Source of the DNA: Subdoligranulum variabile
GTDB taxonomy: Bacteria; Bacillota; Clostridia; Oscillospirales; Ruminococcaceae
Reading direction: 5' to 3'
Assembly (NCBI GenBank): GCA_003343905.1
Contig: QAKI01000039.1
Location: forward strand, 1 to 25,310
DNA: 25,310 nucleotides
The notes under the pieces were generated by a model. That model was not told the DNA's origin and ran no database searches. It worked only from the letters and a program-made list of their open reading frames with translations. Each line of letters starts with the position of its first letter. Position 1 is the first letter of the stretch. Shown one piece after another: positions 4,425-12,533 of the stretch. A program made the position numbers and the translations under genes.

Positions 4425-7349
4425 CAGGAGACGCGCGGAAATGCCCGAAGCCGAACTCGATGAAGCGTCGTTCGCATCGAAGTACAACAGACCCGCACCC
4501 GAACCGTCGTCCCAGAAGCCACCAACACACAACACGCGCCAACCAGAGGATGACCACATATAGTCCGGAATGTACGTCGTTTCCGAACCGCCGGTAGTTT
4601 TAGGAATGAGCAGACCATTGTCTGTAACGATCAAATCCTTAATGTAGCCAGATGCAGGCAGTGTACCAATCTTGGTGTAGCCGGTTGCAGTATCGTCCGC
4701 GTACTTCGATGGGTCAGTGCAGTAGTAAGCCGTTGTACCGTTGGCATTAAAGCCGTCTACCCACTGGAACACGTTGCCCCAGAGGTTTTCGATCCAGCGG
4801 TACTGAACTGCGTTCTCACCATCTGTACCGGCTGCGCGTCCGGTGTGATAGGTCATCCTGTCTGTGTTGCCGGAATTCAATGCGAGGCTGTTGCCATCCA
4901 CGAAGCCGCGCCCGATCTTCGACTGACAGTTCCAGTCTGCAAACTCAATGATATAAAGCCAGATAATCGCGCAGTAAGTTGCAAAATCGTACAGGTGAAA
5001 TTTCGAGCCGACACTCTTTGCCTTGCTGCGCGCTGTTGCGCGAGTGATGTTGACATACGGAGACTCATCCACTTTACTGTATCCATTAGCAAAAGCGTCC
5101 ATGTGGTATTTGCCGATGTACTTACCACTGCCGGGGTGCTTGGTAAATCCCGTTTTAGGTTTATCCGACGCATAAAAATACTGTTTCGTGCCGCTGCGTT
5201 TCTGTGCCACATAAAACACCGGAATAAATACCATAGTGTAGTCATTCGACCGTGAAAAACCACTATCACCCTTCCAAGCCGTCACCGTACCAGACGCATT
5301 AAGGTTACATTCTTTCATGCCGTTCCAAGGCGCATACGCATCAAAAGGCGAACTGCCCGAACCGGTGCCAACAGCCGGAACAGGCTCAGTTGTCACCGAC
5401 CGCGTAACCAATCCGTAAGGGTCAGTGCTCGGTGTTAAGCGCGTCAGAGCCGTGCTCGAATTGCTCGTATCCCAACAAACGCCGAACACGTTAGCGTAAC
5501 TCAGCGTCAGCGCCTTGCTCTGACCACTGGCTGTAATGCTTACCGTACCCTCTGCGGTCTGGTCACCCAGTGTTGCTTTGATTGCCCAAGTACCCGCCTT
5601 GCCGACGGTAAACACAGCCGTACCGGTGCTCGTCTTGGTCAGCACTGTGCTGCCCAGTGTCGCCGTCACCGTTGAACCACTGTCTACGGTTACGGTAATC
5701 GTACTCTGGAATTTCTCAAGATTGACACTCAGCGCCGTATAATACGCCTTGGTTGTAACCTCGGTTGTATACGTCGTACCGGACAGCGCAGCACTCAGGG
5801 TGTAGGTAGTGTTAATGCCGAGCACGCTTACAGTTGCAGTCTTACTGCTGTCTACCGTGCCGGTGTAGGTTTCGCTACCGCCCTTGAGCGTCCACGCCTG
5901 ACCGACAAAATCAGTTGCAAACGTCAGCGTAATGCGACTGCCGCCGGACGCAGGTGCGTCTACCTCGCCCACGGTGTCATTCGCCGTAAAACCGAGGTAC
6001 TTTCCCTTCTTGCCCTTGATTTTGTCCTGTTTCTTGGAAAACAGTGTACTGTGTGCATCTGCCGCAGCATTGTGCGCGGACACCGCATTTGCAGCCGCGC
6101 CGGTCGGGTCAGCGCCAACCTGTTGCGCCGTCACCTTGTGCGGGTTGCTTGTGCTTGCAATATGCCCAGGCACCTCACTCAACGACTTGTTAAACGCGGT
6201 TTCCGTACCGGAATACCCCGCTTCTACCGCCGAAGTATACGCGCTCTTGCCGTTCTGACCGGCAACGCCAGCCGGGCCTTGCGGACCCTCCGGTCCGGTC
6301 TCGCCTTGGGGGCCTTGCACACCTTGTATACCTTGGGGGCCTTGCTTACCCTGTTTGCCCTCCGGTCCAGTCTCACCCTGCACACCCTGTGCGCCTTGAG
6401 GGCCTTGCGGGCCGGTCGGGCCCTCCAGCTTGCCGACGGATACCCAGTCGAGCGCGATTTCCGACCAGATGTAGCACTCATGATTCGCGCTCACCTGATA
6501 CATATACTCGTCGCCGTTGGGGATTGCCTTGCGAAGTGCCGCCAGTGTCGCGTAAACGTCTTGCACGAACAGACTCTTGCCGTCCTTGCCGTTTGCGCCG
6601 GTCTTGCCCTGCGGGCCCTGAGGACCTTGTGCGCCGGTGTCGCCTTTCGGGCCCTGAGGGCCTGCCGGACCGATGTCGCCCTGTTCACCTTTTGGGCCTT
6701 GTGCACCGGCCACGCCCTGAATACCTTGCGGGCCTCTTGCGCCTTGTGCGCCCTGTGCGCCCTGCACACCCTGAGGGCCTTGCGGACCGCGAACGGAAAC
6801 GCTCTGCGGCGCAATTGCCGTAGCCTGCACGGTAAACGACATAACGCCGTTCTCGTCCACGCTCGGCACGATTACCGGGCCGAGATCGCCGGTTTCACCT
6901 TTCGGGCCACGTTCGCCGGTTTCACCTTTTTCACCCTGTGGACCGACAATGCCGTGAACCACCGTAACGCCGTCCACATCCTCGACCGAGCCCTCCGCAA
7001 ACTGCATCCTGCTCCTCTGCGGCAGCGCACGCCCGTCCGCATCGAGCACCACATGACCGCTTGAACCAGTCGCCTCGAAATTCACGCCGTCGGTTGACGT
7101 TTCGAGAACCTTGTCGCTGTTGAGCCGCATATAAACGATCGAGCCGTCCGGTGTCTTGACGGTAAAAACGTCCTGTCCGGTCAGCCGGTTTACTTCGTCA
7201 ATAACCTCGTTGACTTTCGGAATCGCCGTCTTGCCTGTCAGTCTGTCGAATACCGCCTTATTCTCTGCCGCCGTGCCGGTCAGCGTATCCGGTGCAGAGA
7301 TAACGCCGTTCGCGCTGATCGTACTGTCTGAAATCTTTTCGATTGCCAT
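4413..7349 (-). CDS. Collagen-like tail fibre, DGR target with C-terminal variable lectin-like domain
   Basis: A 978-residue fibre, presumably the receptor-binding protein at the tail tip. Order of parts: N-terminal attachment domain (1-135); collagen-like Gly-X-Y repeats at 136-158, 188-257 and 310-367, the last two separated by a small domain (260-308, EYMYQVSANHECYIWSEI); a linker (SNPHKVTAQQVGADPTGAAA); Ser/Thr-rich Ig-like beta domains (about 470-615); and a formylglycine-generating-enzyme/C-type-lectin-like domain (about 665-978) marked by YRWIENLWGNVFQWVDGF and SGWRVL. The variable repeat encodes residues 937-974. The protein ends SARLLCEA. The ATG at 7349 follows the stop of the upstream gene by four bases, with GAGGTGA upstream. 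Collagen-like stalks trimerise, so the tip should show several identical variable domains. Confidence 0.95.
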   Translation of the reverse strand: MAIEKISDSTISANGVISAPDTLTGTAAENKAVFDRLTGKTAIPKVNEVIDEVNRLTGQDVFTVKTPDGSIVYMRLNSDKVLETSTDGVNFEATGSSGHVVLDADGRALPQRSRMQFAEGSVEDVDGVTVVHGIVGPQGEKGETGERGPKGETGDLGPVIVPSVDENGVMSFTVQATAIAPQSVSVRGPQGPQGVQGAQGAQGARGPQGIQGVAGAQGPKGEQGDIGPAGPQGPKGDTGAQGPQGPQGKTGANGKDGKSLFVQDVYATLAALRKAIPNGDEYMYQVSANHECYIWSEIALDWVSVGKLEGPTGPQGPQGAQGVQGETGPEGKQGKQGPQGIQGVQGPQGETGPEGPQGPAGVAGQNGKSAYTSAVEAGYSGTETAFNKSLSEVPGHIASTSNPHKVTAQQVGADPTGAAANAVSAHNAAADAHSTLFSKKQDKIKGKKGKYLGFTANDTVGEVDAPASGGSRITLTFATDFVGQAWTLKGGSETYTGTVDSSKTATVSVLGINTTYTLSAALSGTTYTTEVTTKAYYTALSVNLEKFQSTITVTVDSGSTVTATLGSTVLTKTSTGTAVFTVGKAGTWAIKATLGDQTAEGTVSITASGQSKALTLSYANVFGVCWDTSNSSTALTRLTPSTDPYGLVTRSVTTEPVPAVGTGSGSSPFDAYAPWNGMKECNLNASGTVTAWKGDSGFSRSNDYTMVFIPVFYVAQKRSGTKQYFYASDKPKTGFTKHPGSGKYIGKYHMDAFANGYSKVDESPYVNITRATARSKAKSVGSKFHLYDFATYCAIIWLYIIEFADWNCQSKIGRGFVDGNSLALNSGNTDRMTYHTGRAAGTDGENAVQYRWIENLWGNVFQWVDGFNANGTTAYYCTDPSKYADDTATGYTKIGTLPASGYIKDLIVTDNGLLIPKTTGGSETTYIPDYMWSSSGWRVLCVGGFWDDGSGAGLLYFDANDASSSSASGISARLLCEA
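4430..4539 (-). repeat. DGR variable repeat (VR)
   Basis: The 3' end of the tail-fibre gene, 110 bases paired with the template repeat at 4207-4316. Eleven codons specify different residues from the template: Tyr to Cys, Thr to Ala, Ser to Gly, and eight Asn changed to Phe, Asp (four), Gly, Ser or Ala. The first 15 bases on the low-coordinate side (4430-4444) are identical in both copies and correspond to the initiation-of-mutagenic-homing end. One difference (template 4226, variable 4449) is not at an adenine; it falls in the third position of an Asn/Ala codon. Confidence 0.95.
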
Positions 7350-7353
7350 TTAC

Positions 7354-9240
7354 TCACCTCACACTCGTTCCGATGGTATACCGCTTGATAATGCCGAACA
7401 CGCCGAACGCCTCGTTCATTGCATCGTTTTTCATTATCAGCTGCAATGTCTTGTATTTCTTTACCTTGCTGTTGAACGGGAGCACCTGCGGCGCATCATT
7501 GCTGTTGAACGTAAAGCGGCTGAAATCAATATCCGTCCAGCTGAAAATATCCGCAATGCCGTCACGAATCTTTCTGCCGAAATCGCGCTCCGTCCGTGCA
7601 TACACCTGAATCGAGGAACGGGTATAAGGCTTCATCATAACGCCGCTGCCGCGCTTTACCATGGTCTTGTACGTCATAAAGTCGCCGTCATCGTCCGCCT
7701 TGGTGTGCCACTCTGCGGAAATGGCTGTGCTTCCCGTGATTTTGCCGTCTGTGCCGAGTGTGCCGCCGTCCGAATACGCCTGCATGGTGTCAATATCCGT
7801 ATTCAGCTTGCAGATACGTCCGTCCGATGTGCCGAAATACAGGTTTCCCCTGCTTTCCATCATGCGTACCGCCGGGAAGTTGTCCCAGTAGTAGCACTCG
7901 TAAACGTAATCGCCGTAGGACTGCGGTTTGTACGCTACGTTCTGGTTGGTATCGAGCACATAGGCGTGACCGTTTACCGCCAGCACATAATAGCCGTTCC
8001 AGACTACCGCGCAGGCGTTTTCCAGATGATCTTCCTTGGTCAGCGCCGCATCCACATAGTAGGAGCGGTTTCGCACCGTTTGCAGCGCCGTAATATTGCT
8101 GCTTGTCAGCGCGAACACGCCGGTTCGAGAGAGAAATACCGGCTCTTCCGGCAGATACGCAAACGCACGTTTGGCAACAGCACCCGCACCGGCAGCCGCA
8201 CGCCGCACCGGGAACTGCACCTTGCTTGTGGTTTCGTTGATGCTGTACCCTCTGAAATAGATCGTAGTTTCCGAACGGTCGTCCGACTTGACGATAGCCT
8301 GACTGTCCGAGATTGCCGAATAGCCGACGATTGCCGCGCCGTCCGCGCCCACCTTGGTATAGGAAAGATCGGGGAAATACAGCGGATTGTTGCTCTCACA
8401 CCGCCAGTCCTTGTCCTGCTCGTCCGGGTTGCCTGCAAGGAACACCCTGTCCTGTGATTTGCCGCCGTAGATTGCGGCAATCGTGCATTTGGTGATCTTC
8501 TCTTTGTAGCCCTCCACCGGCTTCACAAACGTAATGACCACGTTGTCCTTGCCGGTGATCGCCGGTTTCGGCGGTGCGGTCGTGAACTTCACCTGTCCCT
8601 TGGTCTTGTCCAGCGTGTACTTGCTGCTCTCCCACACCTTGTCATCTACCTTGACCTCTGCAATGCTTGCAATGTCGGTCGTGTCCAGCTGATACGTCGT
8701 TGCCGAGCCATCCGCGCAGAACCCGTTCTTGCGCTTATCGCTCAGAAGGTTCACGTTTTCAAAGCTCGTGCCGCCGCCCGTCGGCTTGTTGGCAATGGTG
8801 GTAGTCGGAACGTAAGCGTCCGCTGTTGCGTCCTTGGCGGTCTCGCCGTCGAACACAAGGTACTCGCCGCCCGTCAGCACATACATTTTGTCGTTCAGCG
8901 TAAACGAGGTGCCCTGCTTGTTCGTCAGTCCGCTTTTCAGCTCTGTTAAGGTGTTCTCCGTCCACTTGTACAGCCGTGTGCCGCCATGCACAAGAAAGTA
9001 TTCCTTGCCCTTGATAATGCCGCGATACAGGCCGTTTACCGGATTTTCGACATTCAGCAGCACGCGCCATCCCTTGCGCTTTTCGGGAAAGCCGCCGCTG
9101 TCCGAGATCAGGTTTACCGTTCCCATTGCGCCGCGTGCAGAATCAACCTGTGTCGGGTTGCTTGACAAATCCACGCCCTTAAAGCTGGAATACTCGGTCT
9201 TGTACTTTTTCGGGGAATCGGGAATCTTGTATGTTGCCAT
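7354..9240 (-). CDS. Tail/stabilisation protein, P22 gp10-like
   Basis: A 628-residue, mostly beta protein. Starting MATYKIPDSPKKYKTEYSSF, it has SNPTQVDSARGAMGTVNLIS and PEKRKGWRVL, then repeated Tyr/Gly-rich strands such as GLYRGIIKGKEYFLVHGGTR, LVFDG, VFLAGNPDEQDKDWRCESNN and YFGTSDGRICKLN. This is the pattern of podovirus packaged-DNA stabilisation/tail-hub proteins (gp10 of P22 and relatives), which plug the portal-adaptor channel and carry the fibres. It lies between the adaptor gene and the fibre gene with one- to four-base gaps, agreeing with that role. Long tail components are absent nearby, supporting a short-tailed particle. Exact family membership would need a profile search. Confidence 0.75.
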   Translation of the reverse strand: MATYKIPDSPKKYKTEYSSFKGVDLSSNPTQVDSARGAMGTVNLISDSGGFPEKRKGWRVLLNVENPVNGLYRGIIKGKEYFLVHGGTRLYKWTENTLTELKSGLTNKQGTSFTLNDKMYVLTGGEYLVFDGETAKDATADAYVPTTTIANKPTGGGTSFENVNLLSDKRKNGFCADGSATTYQLDTTDIASIAEVKVDDKVWESSKYTLDKTKGQVKFTTAPPKPAITGKDNVVITFVKPVEGYKEKITKCTIAAIYGGKSQDRVFLAGNPDEQDKDWRCESNNPLYFPDLSYTKVGADGAAIVGYSAISDSQAIVKSDDRSETTIYFRGYSINETTSKVQFPVRRAAAGAGAVAKRAFAYLPEEPVFLSRTGVFALTSSNITALQTVRNRSYYVDAALTKEDHLENACAVVWNGYYVLAVNGHAYVLDTNQNVAYKPQSYGDYVYECYYWDNFPAVRMMESRGNLYFGTSDGRICKLNTDIDTMQAYSDGGTLGTDGKITGSTAISAEWHTKADDDGDFMTYKTMVKRGSGVMMKPYTRSSIQVYARTERDFGRKIRDGIADIFSWTDIDFSRFTFNSNDAPQVLPFNSKVKKYKTLQLIMKNDAMNEAFGVFGIIKRYTIGTSVR

Positions 9241-9861
9241 TTACACCCACCCCGTAACCGAGCGCCACGCGCCGCCGCTTGAAGTCTGCTGTCTCCTGCT
9301 TGCAAGCATCTGCTTTACGTTCTCGTATTCGTTCAGATACTGCGTCGCCATGGAAATATCATCTTCCTTGAACACCTCCGCCGCGATATACAGCGGAATC
9401 GCCCGCTGCGCTTCCTCCGGCAGAGAAAACGTCGTGTCTCCGGGCGTGCTCTCGTCGATGTTCTCCGGATACGACTCGTACCAGATAACGAGTGTCCCGA
9501 CGTACTCCGCCGGGACAAACAGCGTATCCATGCCGTCAAACTGATAGTCGTTCACGCGCATAAACGTGTTGTTCGCGCCCATGATCGTCAGTCTGTCCGG
9601 GCAGAACCGCATGAAATCCGGTGCAAGCTCGCGGATATGAAACAGCCGATAGCCTTTCGCATCATCGTCCGGCAGCTCAACCTCAACAGATTTGTAGATT
9701 GGCATGACCTCGGCAAGGTCTACCATTGCAAACCATGCCGCGTGCGGCATTGCCCGCACATAGTCCGCCACATCAGGCGAAGTCAGCGAAACCTCCGTGC
9801 CGTAGTTCAGGCGTGAGAAAATCTTATCGAGTGCAGCCTTTTGAATCTGCTCCCACGTCAT
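9241..9861 (-). CDS. Head-tail adaptor/connector protein (P22 gp4/gp6-like)
   Basis: The 206-residue protein starts MTWEQIQKAALDKIFSRLNY and contains RAMPHAAWFAMVDLAEVMPI, a central beta part (TIMGANNTFMRVNDYQFDGM, GTLVIWYESYPENI) and a C-terminal helix (SLPEEAQRAIPLYIAAEVFK) with a basic tail. Such proteins bind below the portal and close the channel after packaging. The ATG at 9861 is preceded by AAGGAG, itself directly behind the terminator hairpin that follows the capsid gene, so expression should be lower than that of the capsid protein. The stop abuts the start of the stabilisation protein. Assignment rests on position and general pattern more than on a signature motif. Confidence 0.7.
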   Translation of the reverse strand: MTWEQIQKAALDKIFSRLNYGTEVSLTSPDVADYVRAMPHAAWFAMVDLAEVMPIYKSVEVELPDDDAKGYRLFHIRELAPDFMRFCPDRLTIMGANNTFMRVNDYQFDGMDTLFVPAEYVGTLVIWYESYPENIDESTPGDTTFSLPEEAQRAIPLYIAAEVFKEDDISMATQYLNEYENVKQMLASRRQQTSSGGAWRSVTGWV

Positions 9862-9884
9862 AAAATCACTCCTTAAAAAGGGAA

Positions 9885-9907
9885 ACGGCGGGGAAAATCC
9901 CCGCCGT
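9885..9907 (-). terminator. Rho-independent-like terminator after the major capsid gene
   Basis: ACGGCGGGG, five-base loop, CCCCGCCGT: a perfect 9-bp GC-rich stem. On the minus strand it is followed by TTTCCCTTTTT, an interrupted T tract, and then by the ribosome-binding site of the adaptor gene. It should cut down, not abolish, expression of the tail genes behind the abundant capsid gene. Confidence 0.85.
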
Positions 9908-9912
9908 AGTCT

Positions 9913-10929
9913 TTACAGCAGCTGCGTACCGTTTGCCAGCGTATCGCCAACGATGGAGATTGCACGCCAGTCGTTGAAGCCTGCACCGAAACGTGCGCGG
10001 CCGGACCAGTAGTTTGCGTCGGTGTTCTCGTCCACAGAGGAACGGACAGTCAGCGATACGCGGTCGAGCCACGGCATGCACATAGCGTCCTTGTTGTAGT
10101 CGGAATCGAGCAGCATGAAATACTCCTTTCCGCCGATGGTCTTGGGCAGATAGTTCCATACCAGAACGTTCCACAAACCGAGCTGGAAGTTGAAAGCGTT
10201 GTTGTTGGTGTTCGGGTCGAGTTCCGAGCCGATAGCCGCAAACAGTTCACGCTTGAGCTTGCCGGAGTTCGGGATGATGATGGTATCCGGCTTGATGTTC
10301 AGCAGGTTGCCGTCATCGTCGCGGATATCCTGCATCTGCTCCTGTGCCGCATCCAGAATTTCGGTGTACTTGTCCGTGCCTGCGGTGTACTTGAAGCGGT
10401 TGGACTGGTTTTTGTAGCCCTTGGTCGCCGAGCCGTGCGCGTTGGAGAACAGGGAAACGCCGTCTGCGGAGGTTGTGTCGTACTTCTTGCCGCCGAACGC
10501 AATAGAAGTGCCAACGCCGCCAGCGATCATGTCCGCTGCAAACTTCTCACGGGTGCGATTGTACGAAGCGCCGAACTTGCGTGCGCGGGATTCAGCCAGA
10601 TTGAACTTGCTGTCCTCGATGAGCTCGCGGGTAACTTCAAAGCGGCTCTTCCAGGTGGTCGGCTCGATGATCTTGCTGTAGCCCTCCTGTACAGAGGTCA
10701 GCGGATACGCGCCGTTCTCGCCAACGTCCTGAAAATCACCCAGCGCGGTAGCCGAGGTGTACTTCTCTGCGTAGTTTGTGGTGGTATCCATATAGAATAC
10801 CTTGTCGATCATGCTCTGCTCCTGAAAGCTCTCTACGCGGTCTGCGATGATTGCCTTGATGGGAGCCTGCGATTTGCCGAAGAAGGAATCCGCAACGCCG
10901 GAACCCTCAGAAAAAGTAATGCCTGCCAT
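9913..10929 (-). CDS. Major capsid protein (HK97 fold, Mu gpT-like group)
   Basis: A 338-residue capsid subunit. The early part has SFQEQSMIDKVFYMDTTTNY and GENGAYPLTSVQEGYSKIIE with WKSRFEVTRELIEDSKFNL, typical of the N-arm and E-loop region of this group. Later come SLFSNAHGSATKGYKNQSNR, a helix (YTEILDAAQEQMQDIRDDDG), NLLNIKPDTIIIPN and a C-terminal RARFGAGFNDWRAI strand. The order scaffold, decoration protein, capsid, adaptor is standard. The ATG at 10929 has GAGGAG upstream. A strong hairpin terminator follows six bases after the stop, as expected for the most abundant structural protein. There is no built-in delta domain; a separate scaffold is encoded upstream. Confidence 0.9.
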   Translation of the reverse strand: MAGITFSEGSGVADSFFGKSQAPIKAIIADRVESFQEQSMIDKVFYMDTTTNYAEKYTSATALGDFQDVGENGAYPLTSVQEGYSKIIEPTTWKSRFEVTRELIEDSKFNLAESRARKFGASYNRTREKFAADMIAGGVGTSIAFGGKKYDTTSADGVSLFSNAHGSATKGYKNQSNRFKYTAGTDKYTEILDAAQEQMQDIRDDDGNLLNIKPDTIIIPNSGKLKRELFAAIGSELDPNTNNNAFNFQLGLWNVLVWNYLPKTIGGKEYFMLLDSDYNKDAMCMPWLDRVSLTVRSSVDENTDANYWSGRARFGAGFNDWRAISIVGDTLANGTQLL

Positions 10930-10953
10930 AAATTATCTTGTCTCCTCTCTTTT

Positions 10954-11352
10954 TTAGGCGGCAACCGCTGCCGGATCAACAAACACGCCGGTAACGGTCG
11001 AGTTGGTGGTAGCGCCGTCGGTGGTCAGCACCTTGAAAACGCCCTTGGTGGTGGTCGCGGTAACGGTCAGCGCATCAGCCGCCAGAGTGACAGCCGAGCC
11101 GACGACGGTCTGCGCAACGGTGGCGGTCGAAGTAGTCTCAAATACGATGTTGTCGTTTACCTCGATAGCCGGGTAATTGCCGTCCTCGCGCTTGGGACCC
11201 ATGATAATGTGAGTCGGCTTGACGGAAGCGGTGCCCTTTGCCAGAGCGCCGGAAGTCAGAGTAGCCGCCATGCCGAGGGTCAGGCCGTCCGCGCCGGGAA
11301 GGTAAACGAACGGGGACACATCAGCCACACGGCGATATGCGATCTTAAACAT
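10954..11352 (-). CDS. Head decoration/stabilisation protein
   Basis: The 132-residue protein has an N-terminal segment MFKIAYRRVADVSPFVYLPG, a central GPKREDGNYPAIEVNDNIVF stretch and a Thr/Ala/Val-rich C-terminal half of repeated beta strands (TATVAQTVVGSAVTLAADAL). Small beta, Thr/Ala-rich proteins between scaffold and capsid genes are normally capsid decoration proteins that bind the outer shell. The ATG at 11352 has AAAGGAG eleven bases upstream after a run of T, a little longer than ideal. It lies 15 bases after the scaffold stop and 24 before the capsid start. Assignment is by position and composition. Confidence 0.7.
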   Translation of the reverse strand: MFKIAYRRVADVSPFVYLPGADGLTLGMAATLTSGALAKGTASVKPTHIIMGPKREDGNYPAIEVNDNIVFETTSTATVAQTVVGSAVTLAADALTVTATTTKGVFKVLTTDGATTNSTVTGVFVDPAAVAA

Positions 11353-11367
11353 GAAAAAAATCTCCTT

Positions 11368-12183
11368 TTACTTGTATTTTTTGAACTTTTCCACAAGCTG
11401 TGCGTGGGTAAGGTTCGGAAATGCGTGCTTCATCATCTGCATTTCCTGCGGGTCGATTACAATATCGTCACCGCCCGCATTGCCTGCTGTGGTGGTCAGG
11501 TGGCTCTTGCCGTTGACATTGTTCATGGCCTGCTGCTTTGCCGCTGCTGCGCGCTTGCCGGTCAGCTGGTCAAAGTTTGCAAGGCGGAACGCGTCAACGA
11601 GCGAATAGCCTCTGTTGACGTACTCGTTAAAAACGGGTGCGTTCGGGTGGTTTGCCAGTGCAGCAACGTCGGTGATGGACGGGTCAAGGTGGGAAATCTC
11701 CTTGATTGCCTCGTTCATCTGCCGCTCGCCCTCCTCCATCTGCACACGGTCAAGCACTTCCTGCGCCTGCCGTACAGTGGGGTTGTTTGCGATCATCTGA
11801 TCGAGCATGGACGGGTCAAGCCCTGCCTGCTGCATCTGGTCGCGCTGATATGCCTGCTGATACGCCTGCAAATCAGCTTCCGAGGTGATCGGCTTGTTGG
11901 TGTACGGGTCAAGCTGACCCTCGTACATCTGCCGAATGACCTCATCCTTTGCCGCCTGACGCTCCTGCTGAATGCGCTCGTTAAACTGCGCTTCCGCTCT
12001 GCGTCTTGCAGCGGCAAATCGTGCGTTATCTTCCGCACTCTGTACTCCCTCGGGTGCAGCTTCGGCGGTCTGCTGCTCGTTTTCGCCTGTTTCCTCGGGT
12101 CCGATGGACGCAGGTTCGGCGGTTTCCTGCTCGTTTACGCCTGCCTCGGTGGTTTCCACTTCGGTTTCCATAATTTCTTCCAT
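11368..12183 (-). CDS. Capsid scaffolding protein
   Basis: A 271-residue hydrophilic, highly helical protein. Residues 1-55 are acidic and probably disordered (many Glu, Thr, Ala), followed by long charged helices (ARRRAEAQFNERIQQERQAA, QAYQQAYQRDQMQQAGLDPS, AQEVLDRVQMEEGERQMNEA) and a C-terminal basic end (HAFPNLTHAQLVEKFKKYK). Scaffolds use such a basic helix-turn-helix-like tail to bind the inside of the shell. AAAGGA lies about eight bases before the ATG at 12183. A terminator (12234-12256) stands upstream, so the gene either relies on read-through or has its own promoter in the short gap; I see no convincing promoter there. Confidence 0.88.
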   Translation of the reverse strand: MEEIMETEVETTEAGVNEQETAEPASIGPEETGENEQQTAEAAPEGVQSAEDNARFAAARRRAEAQFNERIQQERQAAKDEVIRQMYEGQLDPYTNKPITSEADLQAYQQAYQRDQMQQAGLDPSMLDQMIANNPTVRQAQEVLDRVQMEEGERQMNEAIKEISHLDPSITDVAALANHPNAPVFNEYVNRGYSLVDAFRLANFDQLTGKRAAAAKQQAMNNVNGKSHLTTTAGNAGGDDIVIDPQEMQMMKHAFPNLTHAQLVEKFKKYK

Positions 12184-12233
12184 TTAGGTGTTCCTTTCCG
12201 GATTTTTACGCTGTTCCATGCGATTTTGGGCAT

Positions 12234-12256
12234 AAAAAAACCGCCCTTTCGGACGG
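12234..12256 (-). terminator. Rho-independent terminator between portal and scaffold modules
   Basis: On the minus strand CCGTCC, loop GAAA, GGGCGG and then seven T residues: a 6-bp stem (one G-T pair) with a classic tetraloop and T tract. It lies after the 46-residue gene and before the scaffold gene, splitting the terminase/portal genes from the shell genes. Confidence 0.9.
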
Positions 12257-12271
12257 TTCCGCTATTCCCTT

Positions 12272-12412
12272 TTACTTGCCGCTCTTAGAGGAGCGAAGAT
12301 CGCCGCCGGTCTTAACGGTCGGCTTCTTGGTCTTGGTCTGCTGATACAGCGCCTTGACCTCCATGCTGCCGGAGTTCTTCACCTTACCGGCCAGAGTTGC
12401 ACACTTTGCCAT
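12272..12412 (-). CDS. Tiny basic protein (46 aa) after the portal gene
   Basis: A short frame from ATG 12412 encodes a very basic 46-residue protein, beginning MAKCATLAGKVKNSGSMEVK and ending in a Lys/Ser/Gly-rich tail (LRSSKSGK) after TKTKKPTVKTGG. An excellent ribosome-binding site (AAAGGAGGTGA) precedes the start, and the ATG comes one base after the stop of the zinc-ribbon gene. A transcription terminator follows 16 bases after its stop. Its charge suits binding of DNA or of the acidic scaffold, but no family is recognised and the role is open. Confidence 0.75.
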   Translation of the reverse strand: MAKCATLAGKVKNSGSMEVKALYQQTKTKKPTVKTGGDLRSSKSGK

Positions 12413-12413
12413 A

Positions 12414-12533
12414 CTATTTCACCTCCTTTACAATCTGCTTATAGTTTGGGCACTGCGGATTTTTGCAGATAAGCACGAGCTTACCGTCCACAGTGTCGGT
12501 CTTGGTGTCGATTTTACATACCGGACATACCAA
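12414..12533 (-). CDS. Tiny zinc-ribbon protein (39 aa) overlapping the portal gene end
   Basis: The frame begins at a TTG at 12533, with AGGAGGG about ten bases upstream, inside the last codons of the portal gene in another frame (20-base overlap). The product starts MVCPVCKIDTKTDTVDGKLV and carries CPVC near the N-terminus and CKNPQC in the second half, four Cys in a zinc-ribbon arrangement. It ends IVKEVK one base before the ATG of the next small gene. Such mini zinc ribbons occur next to portals in related phages; whether it binds nucleic acid or the portal is unknown. Start codon is the weakest point. Confidence 0.65.
   Translation of the reverse strand: MVCPVCKIDTKTDTVDGKLVLICKNPQCPNYKQIVKEVK

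Noticed and set aside
4151..4618. N-terminal extension of the reverse-transcriptase frame across TR and part of VR
   Set aside because: The extension covers the template repeat and the 3' end of the target in another frame; DGR enzymes start near the KRVGFLYEK segment. Kept only as a finding about the open frame.
6051..7064. 337-residue plus-strand open frame opposite the collagen-like repeats
   Set aside because: Made of reverse-complement Gly-X-Y codons (repeated Arg/Leu/Ala), not a protein.
10435..12288. 617-residue plus-strand open frame opposite capsid, decoration and scaffold genes
   Set aside because: An antisense shadow: codon bias in the real genes removes stops on the other strand. 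No ribosome-binding site, domain or sensible composition.
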